A stretch of 21,836 nt of DNA from assembly GCA_947585885.1 (NCBI GenBank), contig CANPXI010000005.1, positions 1-21,836 of the forward strand. Reading direction: 5' to 3'. The DNA comes from an uncultured Bacilli bacterium. GTDB taxonomy: Bacteria; Bacillota_I; Bacilli_A; RF39; UBA660. A program made the translations under genes and the position numbers. Below the pieces are notes generated by a model. The model saw only the letters and a program-made list of their open reading frames with translations. It was not told the DNA's origin and searched no databases. Of the stretch, positions 1 to 5,081 are shown one piece after another (positions within the stretch are counted from its first letter, which is position 1; each line of letters opens with the position of its first letter).

Positions 1-364
1 AGCACATGAAAACACTAAAGTAGAAACTATAAAATTAAATGCGATGGTTGTTTATGATGGTGAAGAAACAGAAGAAGTTCCAATAGTTATATTTAAAGGA
101 CAAACTATTAAAGAAGTAGTAGGACTTGATATTAAAGAGATTGAAGATGCTGGATTTAAAGTAAGTTTTACTGATGGAGAAGGTAATGAATTAAAAGAAG
201 ATACTGTATTAACTGCAGGTATGACTTTAAAAGCAATTATTACTACAGTTAAAACAACAAATCCTAATACTGGTGATAACATTGTAACTTATGTAGTTGC
301 TGGTTTAATTTCTATGATAGTACTTGCTTTAGGAATTGTAGTTTATAGAAAAAGAATGAACTAA
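1..364 (+). CDS. C-terminal part of an LPXTG-like wall-anchored surface protein (5' end outside window)
   Basis: The reading frame is open to the left edge of the window, so only about the last 120 residues are seen; the ATG at 44 is internal. The visible part is acidic and beta-rich and ends with a sorting signal: the motif NPNTGD, a hydrophobic segment of about 20 residues, and a short basic tail (YRKRMN). This layout is that of sortase-anchored wall proteins, with NPNTG in place of classical LPXTG. The protein would be secreted, cleaved between T and G and linked to the cell wall. A hairpin terminator follows directly. What the missing N-terminal part does cannot be told. The sortase encoded at 10093-10647 sits with a substrate that has a different motif, so it is not necessarily the enzyme for this protein. 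Confidence 0.75.
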   Translation, partial: AHENTKVETIKLNAMVVYDGEETEEVPIVIFKGQTIKEVVGLDIKEIEDAGFKVSFTDGEGNELKEDTVLTAGMTLKAIITTVKTTNPNTGDNIVTYVVAGLISMIVLALGIVVYRKRMN

Positions 365-372
365 TAAATATT

Positions 373-401
373 AAAAACTCTTAAAAAAATAAGAGTTTTT
401 T
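373..401 (+). terminator. Intrinsic terminator after the surface protein
   Basis: An 11-base stem (AAAAACTCTTA paired with TAAGAGTTTTT) around a short A-rich loop, continuing into a T-run, lies 9 bases after the stop codon. Confidence 0.8.
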
Positions 402-433
402 GTATGGCTTCAAAGTTTTATAAAAATGTTTTA

Positions 434-461
434 TTACAAAAATTAATTTATTACATAAAAT
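434..461 (+). promoter_or_regulatory. Putative promoter of the rhodanese gene
   Basis: TTACAA (434-439) and TAAAAT (456-461) are 16 bases apart, just upstream of the AGGTGAT ribosome binding site. The match is moderate in an AT-rich background. Confidence 0.4.
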
Positions 462-478
462 ATTTTAGGTGATATTTT

Positions 479-736
479 ATGAATTCTGCTAAGTACGATA
501 GTATAAAATTTAAAAGAGGTGTAAAAATAATAGATGTACAGGACTCTTATAATTTTAAATTAAATCATTTAAATAATAGCGTTAATATTCCATATGATAA
601 GTTAATGGAAAATTATAGAGTTTACTTAAACAAAAACGAAAGATATTATATTTATTGCAAGAGTGGTAAATTAAGTAAAAGAGCAGTTATGGTTCTTAGT
701 TATTTAGGATATAATGTAGTATTACTTGAAATTTAA
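479..736 (+). CDS. Single-domain rhodanese-like protein
   Basis: An 85-residue protein with the rhodanese fold pattern: an early beta strand ending in IDVQD (the usual IDVR/IDVRE position), an N-x-P segment (VNIPYDKL), and the active-site loop CKSGKLS, where Cys is the sulfur-carrying or catalytic residue. Rhodanese domains move sulfane sulfur to acceptors such as cyanide, thiols or sulfur-relay proteins. This is a stand-alone cytosolic copy with no signal peptide. It is shorter than typical 95-110 residue single-domain rhodaneses and ends right after the GYNVVLLE strand, which normally closes the domain. The ATG follows AGGTGAT by 6-7 bases. The next gene has its own promoter, so the two may be transcribed separately. 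The physiological substrate is unknown. Confidence 0.82.
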   Translation: MNSAKYDSIKFKRGVKIIDVQDSYNFKLNHLNNSVNIPYDKLMENYRVYLNKNERYYIYCKSGKLSKRAVMVLSYLGYNVVLLEI

Positions 737-753
737 AAATAATAGTTTATAAT
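726..753 (+). promoter_or_regulatory. Putative promoter of the TVP38/DedA-like gene
   Basis: TTGAAA (726-731) and TATAAT (748-753) with a 16-base spacer. The -35 box lies inside the last codons of the rhodanese gene. Confidence 0.55.
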
Positions 754-776
754 TTTATTAGATGAAGAGGTAAATT

Positions 777-1358
777 ATGGAAATATTTGGAGCAATAGAT
801 GAATTAATTACAAATTTATTAGGAATGTTAGGAAGTTTTGGAGCAATACTTGGATGTGTGTTTATTTTATTTGAATCTATTATTCCTATTTTACCTTTGT
901 CTGTTTTTATAACTTTAAATTTTATGACTTTTGGTAATTTTATTGGGTTTGTTATTTCTTGGGTTTTTACTATAATGGGATGTATGCTTTCTTATTATAT
1001 TTTTAAAAATGGTGTATCTGAAAGATTATATAATAAATTTAAAAGTTATGATAAGTTAGGAAGATTTTTAGATTTAGTAAGTAATATTAGTTTTAGTAGT
1101 TTAGTTACTTTGATTGCTATACCATTTACTCCTGCTTTTCTTATTAATATTGCTGCTGGAATTGCAAGAGTAGATACTAAAAAATTCTTTTGGGCATTAG
1201 TTATTGGTAAAATTTCTTTAGTATATTTTTGGGGATATATCGGCACAAGTTTAATTGATAGTTTAAAAAATCCTATGATTTTAGTTAGAGTAGGCGTGAT
1301 AGTTATTGTTGTTTATGTTATTAGTTTTATTCTTTCTAAGAAATATAAGATTAGATAA
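777..1358 (+). CDS. TVP38/TMEM64 (DedA-like, VTT domain) membrane protein
   Basis: A 193-residue integral membrane protein with about five hydrophobic segments. It shows the VTT/SNARE-associated signature: an ESIIPILP segment near residue 29-36 at the first re-entrant helix, and later the segment AIPFTPAFLINIAAGIARV (around residues 113-132), matching the conserved R/A-x-x-P-x-x-P-x-x-x-x-N-x-x-x-G block. The family members DedA and TVP38 are implicated in membrane lipid (undecaprenyl-phosphate or phosphatidylethanolamine) flipping and envelope homeostasis. The specific lipid cannot be inferred here. AGAGGT lies 8 bases before the ATG. A terminator follows, so this ends the transcription unit. 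Confidence 0.8.
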   Translation: MEIFGAIDELITNLLGMLGSFGAILGCVFILFESIIPILPLSVFITLNFMTFGNFIGFVISWVFTIMGCMLSYYIFKNGVSERLYNKFKSYDKLGRFLDLVSNISFSSLVTLIAIPFTPAFLINIAAGIARVDTKKFFWALVIGKISLVYFWGYIGTSLIDSLKNPMILVRVGVIVIVVYVISFILSKKYKIR

Positions 1359-1361
1359 AAT

Positions 1362-1388
1362 GACTTAAATATTTAAGTTGTTTTTTTT
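1362..1388 (+). terminator. Intrinsic terminator after the TVP38-like gene
   Basis: A palindromic stem (ACTTAAATATTTAAGT) followed by a run of eight T at 1381-1388. Confidence 0.7.
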
Positions 1389-1411
1389 AAATTTATTTAG
1401 CAAACAAAATA

Positions 1412-1440
1412 TTGACAAACGTAATTTTGTATTATACAAT
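1412..1440 (+). promoter_or_regulatory. Strong forward promoter of the nuclease cassette
   Basis: A perfect -35 TTGACA (1412-1417) and a near-perfect -10 TACAAT (1435-1440), exactly 17 bases apart. The predicted start is near 1447. The transcript would run through hairpins 1 and 2 and into the nuclease gene, giving an unusually long, structured leader of about 280 bases. Confidence 0.75.
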
Positions 1441-1478
1441 GTATTTGTAGATAAAAGGAAAGTATTAAAGGCATAGAA

Positions 1479-1544
1479 AAACAGGATATTGTTAAACGGT
1501 AGGATTGATATTATTTAAAAACCGATTTTAGGAATATTCTGTTT
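1479..1544. repeat. Hairpin element copy 1 (structured RNA motif in the leader)
   Basis: A 12-bp outer stem (AAACAGGATATT paired with AATATTCTGTTT, one G-U) encloses ACGGTAGGATT, a loop, and ACCGATTT, which pair internally. It is the most divergent of three copies that share the core ACCGGYAGGGTT ... ACCGGTTT. The forward strand has TTTTT after the stem and the reverse strand also has TTTTT, so it could act as a terminator or attenuator in either direction. A possible reverse-strand -10 (TATTAT as read on the minus strand, plus positions 1554-1559) has only a weak -35, so I do not claim a separate RNA gene here. Confidence 0.55.
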
Positions 1545-1573
1545 TTATTAGGAATAATAGCATATTAAATATC

Positions 1574-1645
1574 AAAAAAACAAGTCGTTCTGACCGGTAG
1601 GGTTACTACAACGCTTAGACCGGTTTGTAGAACAACTTGTTTCTA
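1574..1645 (-). ncRNA. Putative small antisense RNA over the nuclease leader (hairpin element copy 2)
   Basis: Read on the minus strand, a promoter (1652-1680) is followed, near position 1645, by a hairpin with a 14-bp outer stem (1578-1591 with 1629-1642) and an inner ACCGGT/ACCGGT stem, then a run of T (plus-strand A7, 1574-1580). Promoter, hairpin and T-run together make a self-contained ~72-base RNA gene. The single outer-stem mismatch on the plus strand (C opposite A) becomes a G-U pair on the minus strand, which fits minus-strand transcription. It lies antisense to the leader of the nuclease mRNA, about 80 bases before the start codon. Target and function are inferred. Confidence 0.55.
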
Positions 1646-1651
1646 CTAAGA

Positions 1652-1680
1652 ATATTAACACGAATAAGTTTTAAAGTCAA
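1652..1680 (-). promoter_or_regulatory. Minus-strand promoter of hairpin RNA copy 2
   Basis: On the minus strand TTGACT (plus 1675-1680) and TAATAT (plus 1652-1657) are separated by exactly 17 bases. The same arrangement, with the same TTGACTTTAAAA start and the same spacing, occurs at copy 3. Confidence 0.55.
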
Positions 1681-1727
1681 ATTTAGCGTTGAATGTGAAG
1701 TATTTATTTTAGAAAGGAACAATTATT

Positions 1728-2360
1728 ATGAAAAATAAAATAAAAATAAATAGCTATACCAATATAACTGATGCATTATATGATTATGCTAATAAAATTA
1801 AAAATAATTTTCAAACTGATATTAAAATAAAAAGAAGCAAATCTAATATATTAACTGATTATAGTAAAGAACTTCAAACTACTATTTATAATAAAGCAAA
1901 AGAAAATTTTAGTAAAATAGGTAAAAGAAAATTTGAAAATAATGGTGAAATAATTTATGTATCAAATAGTGATATAAAGGAAAGTATTGCAAAAACAGTT
2001 AGAAATGCTGAACAAAAAAAATTAATTACGGAGCATATGGAAGTATTTGCAAATTTAGATAAAATTATAGAAAATGGAGTAAAAATTGCTAGTGCATATG
2101 AAAGAAAGGAGAGAAATAAGTATAATAATTGGGATTATTATGCTACACCAATAAAAATTGATAATAAAAATTATATTATTGAATTTGATACCGTTTTAAA
2201 AGAAAATGATGAAAAACATTTTAGATTACAAAGAATATTTAAAATATTAAATATCATAAAAAAACGGGATACTTCGACCGGCAGGGTTGATAATCAACTC
2301 GAAAACCGGTTTAAGAAATATCCCGTTTCTATAGAACATAATAACACAAAAAGATTTTAA
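1728..2360 (+). CDS. LPD3-like (phage barnase/EndoU/ColicinE5-RelE-like) putative nuclease
   Basis: A 210-residue, lysine-rich cytosolic protein. Residues ~80-170 resemble the LPD3/PBECR group of small RNase-like domains found in large polyvalent phage and mobile-element proteins: SDIKESIAKTVRNAE (80-95), FANLDKIIENG (107-117), YYATPIKIDNKNYIIEFD (137-154) and HFRLQRI (164-170). The conserved acid/base positions cannot be assigned with certainty. Here the domain stands alone. The N-terminal ~70 residues are not recognised. The last ~32 residues are encoded by hairpin copy 3, so this tail comes from a structured element rather than from the domain. AGAAAGGAAC lies 8 bases before the ATG. A strong promoter lies 290 bases upstream and antisense RNA genes flank both ends. 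A toxin or defence role is inferred. Confidence 0.55.
   Translation: MKNKIKINSYTNITDALYDYANKIKNNFQTDIKIKRSKSNILTDYSKELQTTIYNKAKENFSKIGKRKFENNGEIIYVSNSDIKESIAKTVRNAEQKKLITEHMEVFANLDKIIENGVKIASAYERKERNKYNNWDYYATPIKIDNKNYIIEFDTVLKENDEKHFRLQRIFKILNIIKKRDTSTGRVDNQLENRFKKYPVSIEHNNTKRF
2258..2331 (-). ncRNA. Putative small antisense RNA over the nuclease 3' end (hairpin element copy 3)
   Basis: On the minus strand, promoter 2338-2366 is followed by a 14-bp outer stem (2262-2275 with 2315-2328), an inner CCGG-type stem, an apical GTTGA/TCAAC stem-loop, and a seven-T run (plus-strand A7, 2258-2264). The outer stem differs from copies 1 and 2 but still pairs. The one plus-strand C/A mismatch is a G-U pair on the minus strand. 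The RNA would be fully antisense to the last ~30 codons of the nuclease mRNA. Confidence 0.55.
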
Positions 2361-2366
2361 AGTCAA
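2338..2366 (-). promoter_or_regulatory. Minus-strand promoter of hairpin RNA copy 3
   Basis: On the minus strand TTGACT (plus 2361-2366) and TATTAT (plus 2338-2343) are 17 bases apart, in the same layout as at 1652-1680. Confidence 0.6.
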
Positions 2367-2382
2367 ATTGGTTAATTAGTAT

Positions 2383-2411
2383 TTGTAGTAAATTAAAAAT
2401 ACTAGTATAAT
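2383..2411 (+). promoter_or_regulatory. Putative promoter of rmuC-slipin
   Basis: TTGTAG (2383-2388) and a perfect TATAAT (2406-2411) with a 17-base spacer, 22 bases before the rmuC start. Confidence 0.5.
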
Positions 2412-2432
2412 AAAATTTGAGGAGTAATGTTT

Positions 2433-3512
2433 ATGGAGTATGTAATAATTGGACTTTTAGTTATAGTTATAATTTTGTTAATAATTTTAGTTTTAAAGAT
2501 TAAGAGAGTTAATGAAAGTGATATTACTTTAACTATGAGTAAGATAGAGACAGATTTAGTTAAAGAAATTGGAGATTTTAAGTTAGATTTTTCTAGAGTT
2601 TTAACTAATGATTTTAAAGATTTAAATAAAGAAATAGAAGAAAGACTTAAAGAGATAAACGATAGGGTTAATGAAAGACTTGATGTTAATTTTGAAAAAA
2701 CTAATAAGACTTTTAATAATGTTTTAGAGAGACTTGCTAGAATAGATGAAGCACAAAAGAAGATAGATAGTTTAAGTAATGATATAGTAAGTTTACAAAC
2801 TGTATTAACTGATAAAAAAAGTAGGGGTATTTTTGGAGAAGTTAATTTAAGTCATATACTTGCTAGTATTTTTGGTGAAAATAATGATAAAATTTATCAT
2901 TTACAATATACTTTAAGTACAGGGGTTATAGCAGATGCAATAGTACATGCTCCTAGTCCTTTAGGTAATATTTGTATTGATAGTAAGTTTCCACTCGAAA
3001 ATTATAGATATATGCTTGAAAAAGGTATTGGAGAAGATGAAAGAAAGAGAAGAGAAAGATTATTTGAAGCTGATGTTAAAAAGCATATAGATGCGATTAG
3101 TAGTAAATATATTATTTTTGGAGAAACTAGTGAACAAGCTATTATGTTTTTACCAGCTGAGGCTATTTTTGCAGAGATTAATGCATATCATTCATCTTTA
3201 ATCAATTATGCTTATCAAAAAAGAGTTTATATAGCTAGTCCTACTACACTTATGTCACTTCTTACTGTTATTGAAGCTATTTTAATGGGTATGGAAAGAG
3301 ATAAATACGCTGGTGTTATTCATAGTGAACTTAATAAGCTTGGGGAGGAATTTTTAAGATATAAAGATAGATGGGATAAGTTAAGTACTCATATAGAAAC
3401 TGTTAGTAAAGATGTAAGAGATATTCACATAACTACTGATAAGATTACTAAGAGATTTGATTCAATAAGTAATGTGAATATTCAAAATAAAATAGAAGGA
3501 GGTGAGGAGTAA
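2433..3512 (+). CDS. rmuC: RmuC family DNA recombination protein
   Basis: A 359-residue protein with an N-terminal membrane helix (about residues 3-23), a long coiled coil (about 30-130) and a C-terminal RmuC domain starting at the block RGIFGEVNLSHIL, the usual G-x-x-G-E-x-x-L motif. Family members are predicted nuclease-like proteins that limit recombination at inverted repeats. The biochemical activity is not well defined. I place the start at the ATG at 2433 rather than 2427, because GAGGAG (2419-2424) is 8 bases from 2433 but only 2 from 2427. The stop codon overlaps the next start (TAATG), so the downstream SPFH gene is translationally coupled. Confidence 0.88.
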   Translation: MEYVIIGLLVIVIILLIILVLKIKRVNESDITLTMSKIETDLVKEIGDFKLDFSRVLTNDFKDLNKEIEERLKEINDRVNERLDVNFEKTNKTFNNVLERLARIDEAQKKIDSLSNDIVSLQTVLTDKKSRGIFGEVNLSHILASIFGENNDKIYHLQYTLSTGVIADAIVHAPSPLGNICIDSKFPLENYRYMLEKGIGEDERKRRERLFEADVKKHIDAISSKYIIFGETSEQAIMFLPAEAIFAEINAYHSSLINYAYQKRVYIASPTTLMSLLTVIEAILMGMERDKYAGVIHSELNKLGEEFLRYKDRWDKLSTHIETVSKDVRDIHITTDKITKRFDSISNVNIQNKIEGGEE

Positions 3513-4267
3513 TGGGAGCTTTTATTATTATATTATTAATAATTATAGTTGTTCTTGTAGTTACTTCAATTCGTCAAATTAATGAATATGAAAGAGGGAT
3601 TAAGTTTAGGTTTGGTAAATACCACAGTATTATGAATCCTGGATGGAATATTGTTTTACCTATAATTGAATCTTATAAAAAAGTGGATATTCGTACTAAA
3701 GCAGTGGATGTACCTGAACAAGAAGCAATTACTAAAGATAATGTTTCTATTAAAATTAATGCAGTTTTATATTATAAAATATTTGATGCATCTAAAGCAG
3801 TACTAGCAGTAGAACAATTTAATTATGCTGTTAGTCAACTAGCACAAACGACTATGAGAAATACAGTTGGGTCTGTCAGTTTGGATGAATTATTAAGTGA
3901 AAGAGATAAGATAAGTACTACTATTTGTAAAGTAGTAGATGATGCGACTGATCCATGGGGAATAAAGGTAGAAAATGTTGAACTTAAGGACATTAGTTTA
4001 CCAGAAGAAATGAAAAGAGTTATTGCACGTGTTGCTGAAGCTGAAAGAGAAAAACAAGCTGTTATAACTAAAGCTCATGGTGAAGTAGAAGCAAGTGAAA
4101 ACTTAAAGAAAGCAGCAGAGAATTTAAGTAGTGTACCTGGTGCACTTCATTTAAGAACACTTGAAACTATTAATGATTTAAGTAGTGATCAATCTAATAC
4201 AGTTATATTTGCACTTCCAATTGAAGTATTAAAAGCATTAGAAGGATTTAGTAAAAAAGAAAAATAG
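3512..4267 (+). CDS. SPFH/Band 7 (slipin/stomatin-like) membrane scaffold protein
   Basis: A 251-residue protein. Residues 2-21 form a membrane anchor. The Band 7 domain follows with the typical slipin segments NEYERGIKFRFGKY, NPGWNIVLPIIESY, KAVDVPEQEAITKDNV and the helical VAEAEREKQAVITKAHGE coiled region. SPFH proteins oligomerise at membranes and organise lipid microdomains and associated proteases. Length fits bacterial slipins (250-260). In many bacteria a slipin sits beside an NfeD gene. Here it overlaps rmuC by one base and no NfeD gene is in the window. The ribosome binding site (GGAGGTGAGGAG) lies inside the end of rmuC. Confidence 0.9.
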   Translation: MGAFIIILLIIIVVLVVTSIRQINEYERGIKFRFGKYHSIMNPGWNIVLPIIESYKKVDIRTKAVDVPEQEAITKDNVSIKINAVLYYKIFDASKAVLAVEQFNYAVSQLAQTTMRNTVGSVSLDELLSERDKISTTICKVVDDATDPWGIKVENVELKDISLPEEMKRVIARVAEAEREKQAVITKAHGEVEASENLKKAAENLSSVPGALHLRTLETINDLSSDQSNTVIFALPIEVLKALEGFSKKEK

Positions 4268-4300
4268 GCAAGAATTTAAATCTTGTCTGTTTTTAATTTT
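4268..4300. terminator. Shared terminator between convergent slipin and GNAT-like genes
   Basis: The short hairpin GCAAGA...TCTTGT is followed by T-rich sequence on the plus strand and by TATTTTTC on the minus strand. The stop codon of the minus-strand gene lies in the loop. Confidence 0.55.
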
Positions 4301-4944
4301 TTTAAACTTTTTTTATATGCTTCTTCTTTATTTTCCATTCTATAAATTTGTGATAATAATACTTTATCTAATACTAATGTATCTTTATCTAAAATATCTA
4401 AAATTTTATAGTTATCATGTTCCATTATTTTTCCTTTTTTAAATATTTCTTTTTGTCTTTGATTTTCAAATAGTAAATATTTTGTAAAATCGTTTTTCTT
4501 TTTACATATAAATATTTTGTCTTTGTGTGTAATATATAATAAAGGATTTTTTAGTTCATAATTATATGTTTTTAATATATAAAGTAAGAATGGTTTTCTT
4601 TGCTTCCTACTTGTTAAAAATTCATTTATATTTTCATCCATACAAAGTTTTATATAGAAAGAAAATAATATACTAGAAAAACCTTTATTTCTTTCAGGAT
4701 AATCTGTAAATGCACCTATAAATTCAGTGTTATTTCTTTTTTCATTAATGTAAAAGTAAAGGTAAGAAATACATTTCATTTCAGTACTTGAGTTTTCTTT
4801 CATTAATTTTAAAAAGAATTGATTTCTTTCTCCAGGCAAATAATATGATTTTGATAAATATATTTTATATAATATACCATCAGAACCTAGAAAAGATGAT
4901 AATAGATAATTTGAGTTATATGATATTTTATTAAATATATTCAT
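4276..4944 (-). CDS. Putative GNAT-like acetyltransferase
   Basis: A 222-residue cytosolic protein. Around residues 68-125 there is a pattern like GNAT motif A and what follows: an YLYFYINE strand, EFIGAFTDYPERNKGFSSIL (strand, R-x-K-G-x-x-x loop and helix, where acetyl-CoA pyrophosphate would bind), then a helix and a segment ending FLLYILKTYNYEL, like the usual 'LY-x-x-x-GF' of the last motif. The canonical second glycine of R-x-x-G-x-G/A is replaced by Ser, so the fit is incomplete. The ~90-residue lysine-rich C-terminal part is not recognised. AGAAAGG lies upstream, and a strong promoter (TTGACG-17-TATAAT) lies in the intergenic space. No substrate can be suggested. Confidence 0.5.
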   Translation of the reverse strand: MNIFNKISYNSNYLLSSFLGSDGILYKIYLSKSYYLPGERNQFFLKLMKENSSTEMKCISYLYFYINEKRNNTEFIGAFTDYPERNKGFSSILFSFYIKLCMDENINEFLTSRKQRKPFLLYILKTYNYELKNPLLYITHKDKIFICKKKNDFTKYLLFENQRQKEIFKKGKIMEHDNYKILDILDKDTLVLDKVLLSQIYRMENKEEAYKKSLKKLKTDKI

Positions 4945-4976
4945 TATTAAAAACCTTTCTTAAAAACGCGATTTTT

Positions 4977-5005
4977 ATTATATTATATTTTATGTTGTTC
5001 GTCAA
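4977..5005 (-). promoter_or_regulatory. Promoter of the GNAT-like gene
   Basis: On the minus strand TTGACG (plus 5000-5005) and TATAAT (plus 4977-4982) with a 17-base spacer, about 32 bases before the start codon. Confidence 0.65.
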
Positions 5006-5025
5006 ATTTTTTAAGAAAAAAATTG

Positions 5026-5054
5026 TTGTAAATGTTGTTTCCTTGTGTTATTAT
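5026..5054 (+). promoter_or_regulatory. Putative promoter of the coiled-coil gene pair
   Basis: TTGTAA (5026-5031) and TATTAT (5049-5054) are 17 bases apart, divergent from the minus-strand promoter at 4977-5005. Confidence 0.5.
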
Positions 5055-5081
5055 AGATATAGAAAAATAAAGGTGGTTGGA

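Larger units (their letters stand above)
1562..1683. repeat. Direct repeat, left copy, flanking the nuclease gene
   Basis: This 122-base stretch matches 2244-2369 in layout and partly in sequence. Both begin with ATATTAAATATCA and an A7 run, contain the hairpin with core ACCGGYAGGGTT/ACCGGTTT, and end with ...TTTTAAAGTCAAATT. The outer stem arms differ in sequence but stay paired. Similarity stops abruptly on both sides. Confidence 0.7.
2244..2369. repeat. Direct repeat, right copy, overlapping the 3' end of the nuclease gene
   Basis: Partner of 1562-1683, with the same ends and internal order. The stop codon of the nuclease gene (2358-2360) lies inside it, between the -10 and -35 boxes of the minus-strand promoter. 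Confidence 0.7.

Noticed and set aside
1590..1625. tRNA or riboswitch in the nuclease leader
   Set aside because: The hairpin has no tRNA cloverleaf (no T-loop GTTCRAANC, no CCA acceptor pairing), and the core does not match a riboswitch class I know.
1479..1645. Classical type III (ToxIN-like) antitoxin repeats
   Set aside because: Type III antitoxins are short tandem near-identical repeats of about 35-40 bases in the sense orientation. Here copies differ, are ~70 bases, and copies 2 and 3 have promoters on the opposite strand. A looser analogue remains possible and is covered in the findings.
1562..1683. Retron or group II intron
   Set aside because: No reverse transcriptase gene is present in the window, and no domain V-like GNRA hairpin with the right ends was seen.
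1479..2328. CRISPR array
   Set aside because: There are only three hairpins with unequal spacing and different stem sequences, and the spacing includes a whole gene. There is no regular repeat-spacer pattern and no cas gene.
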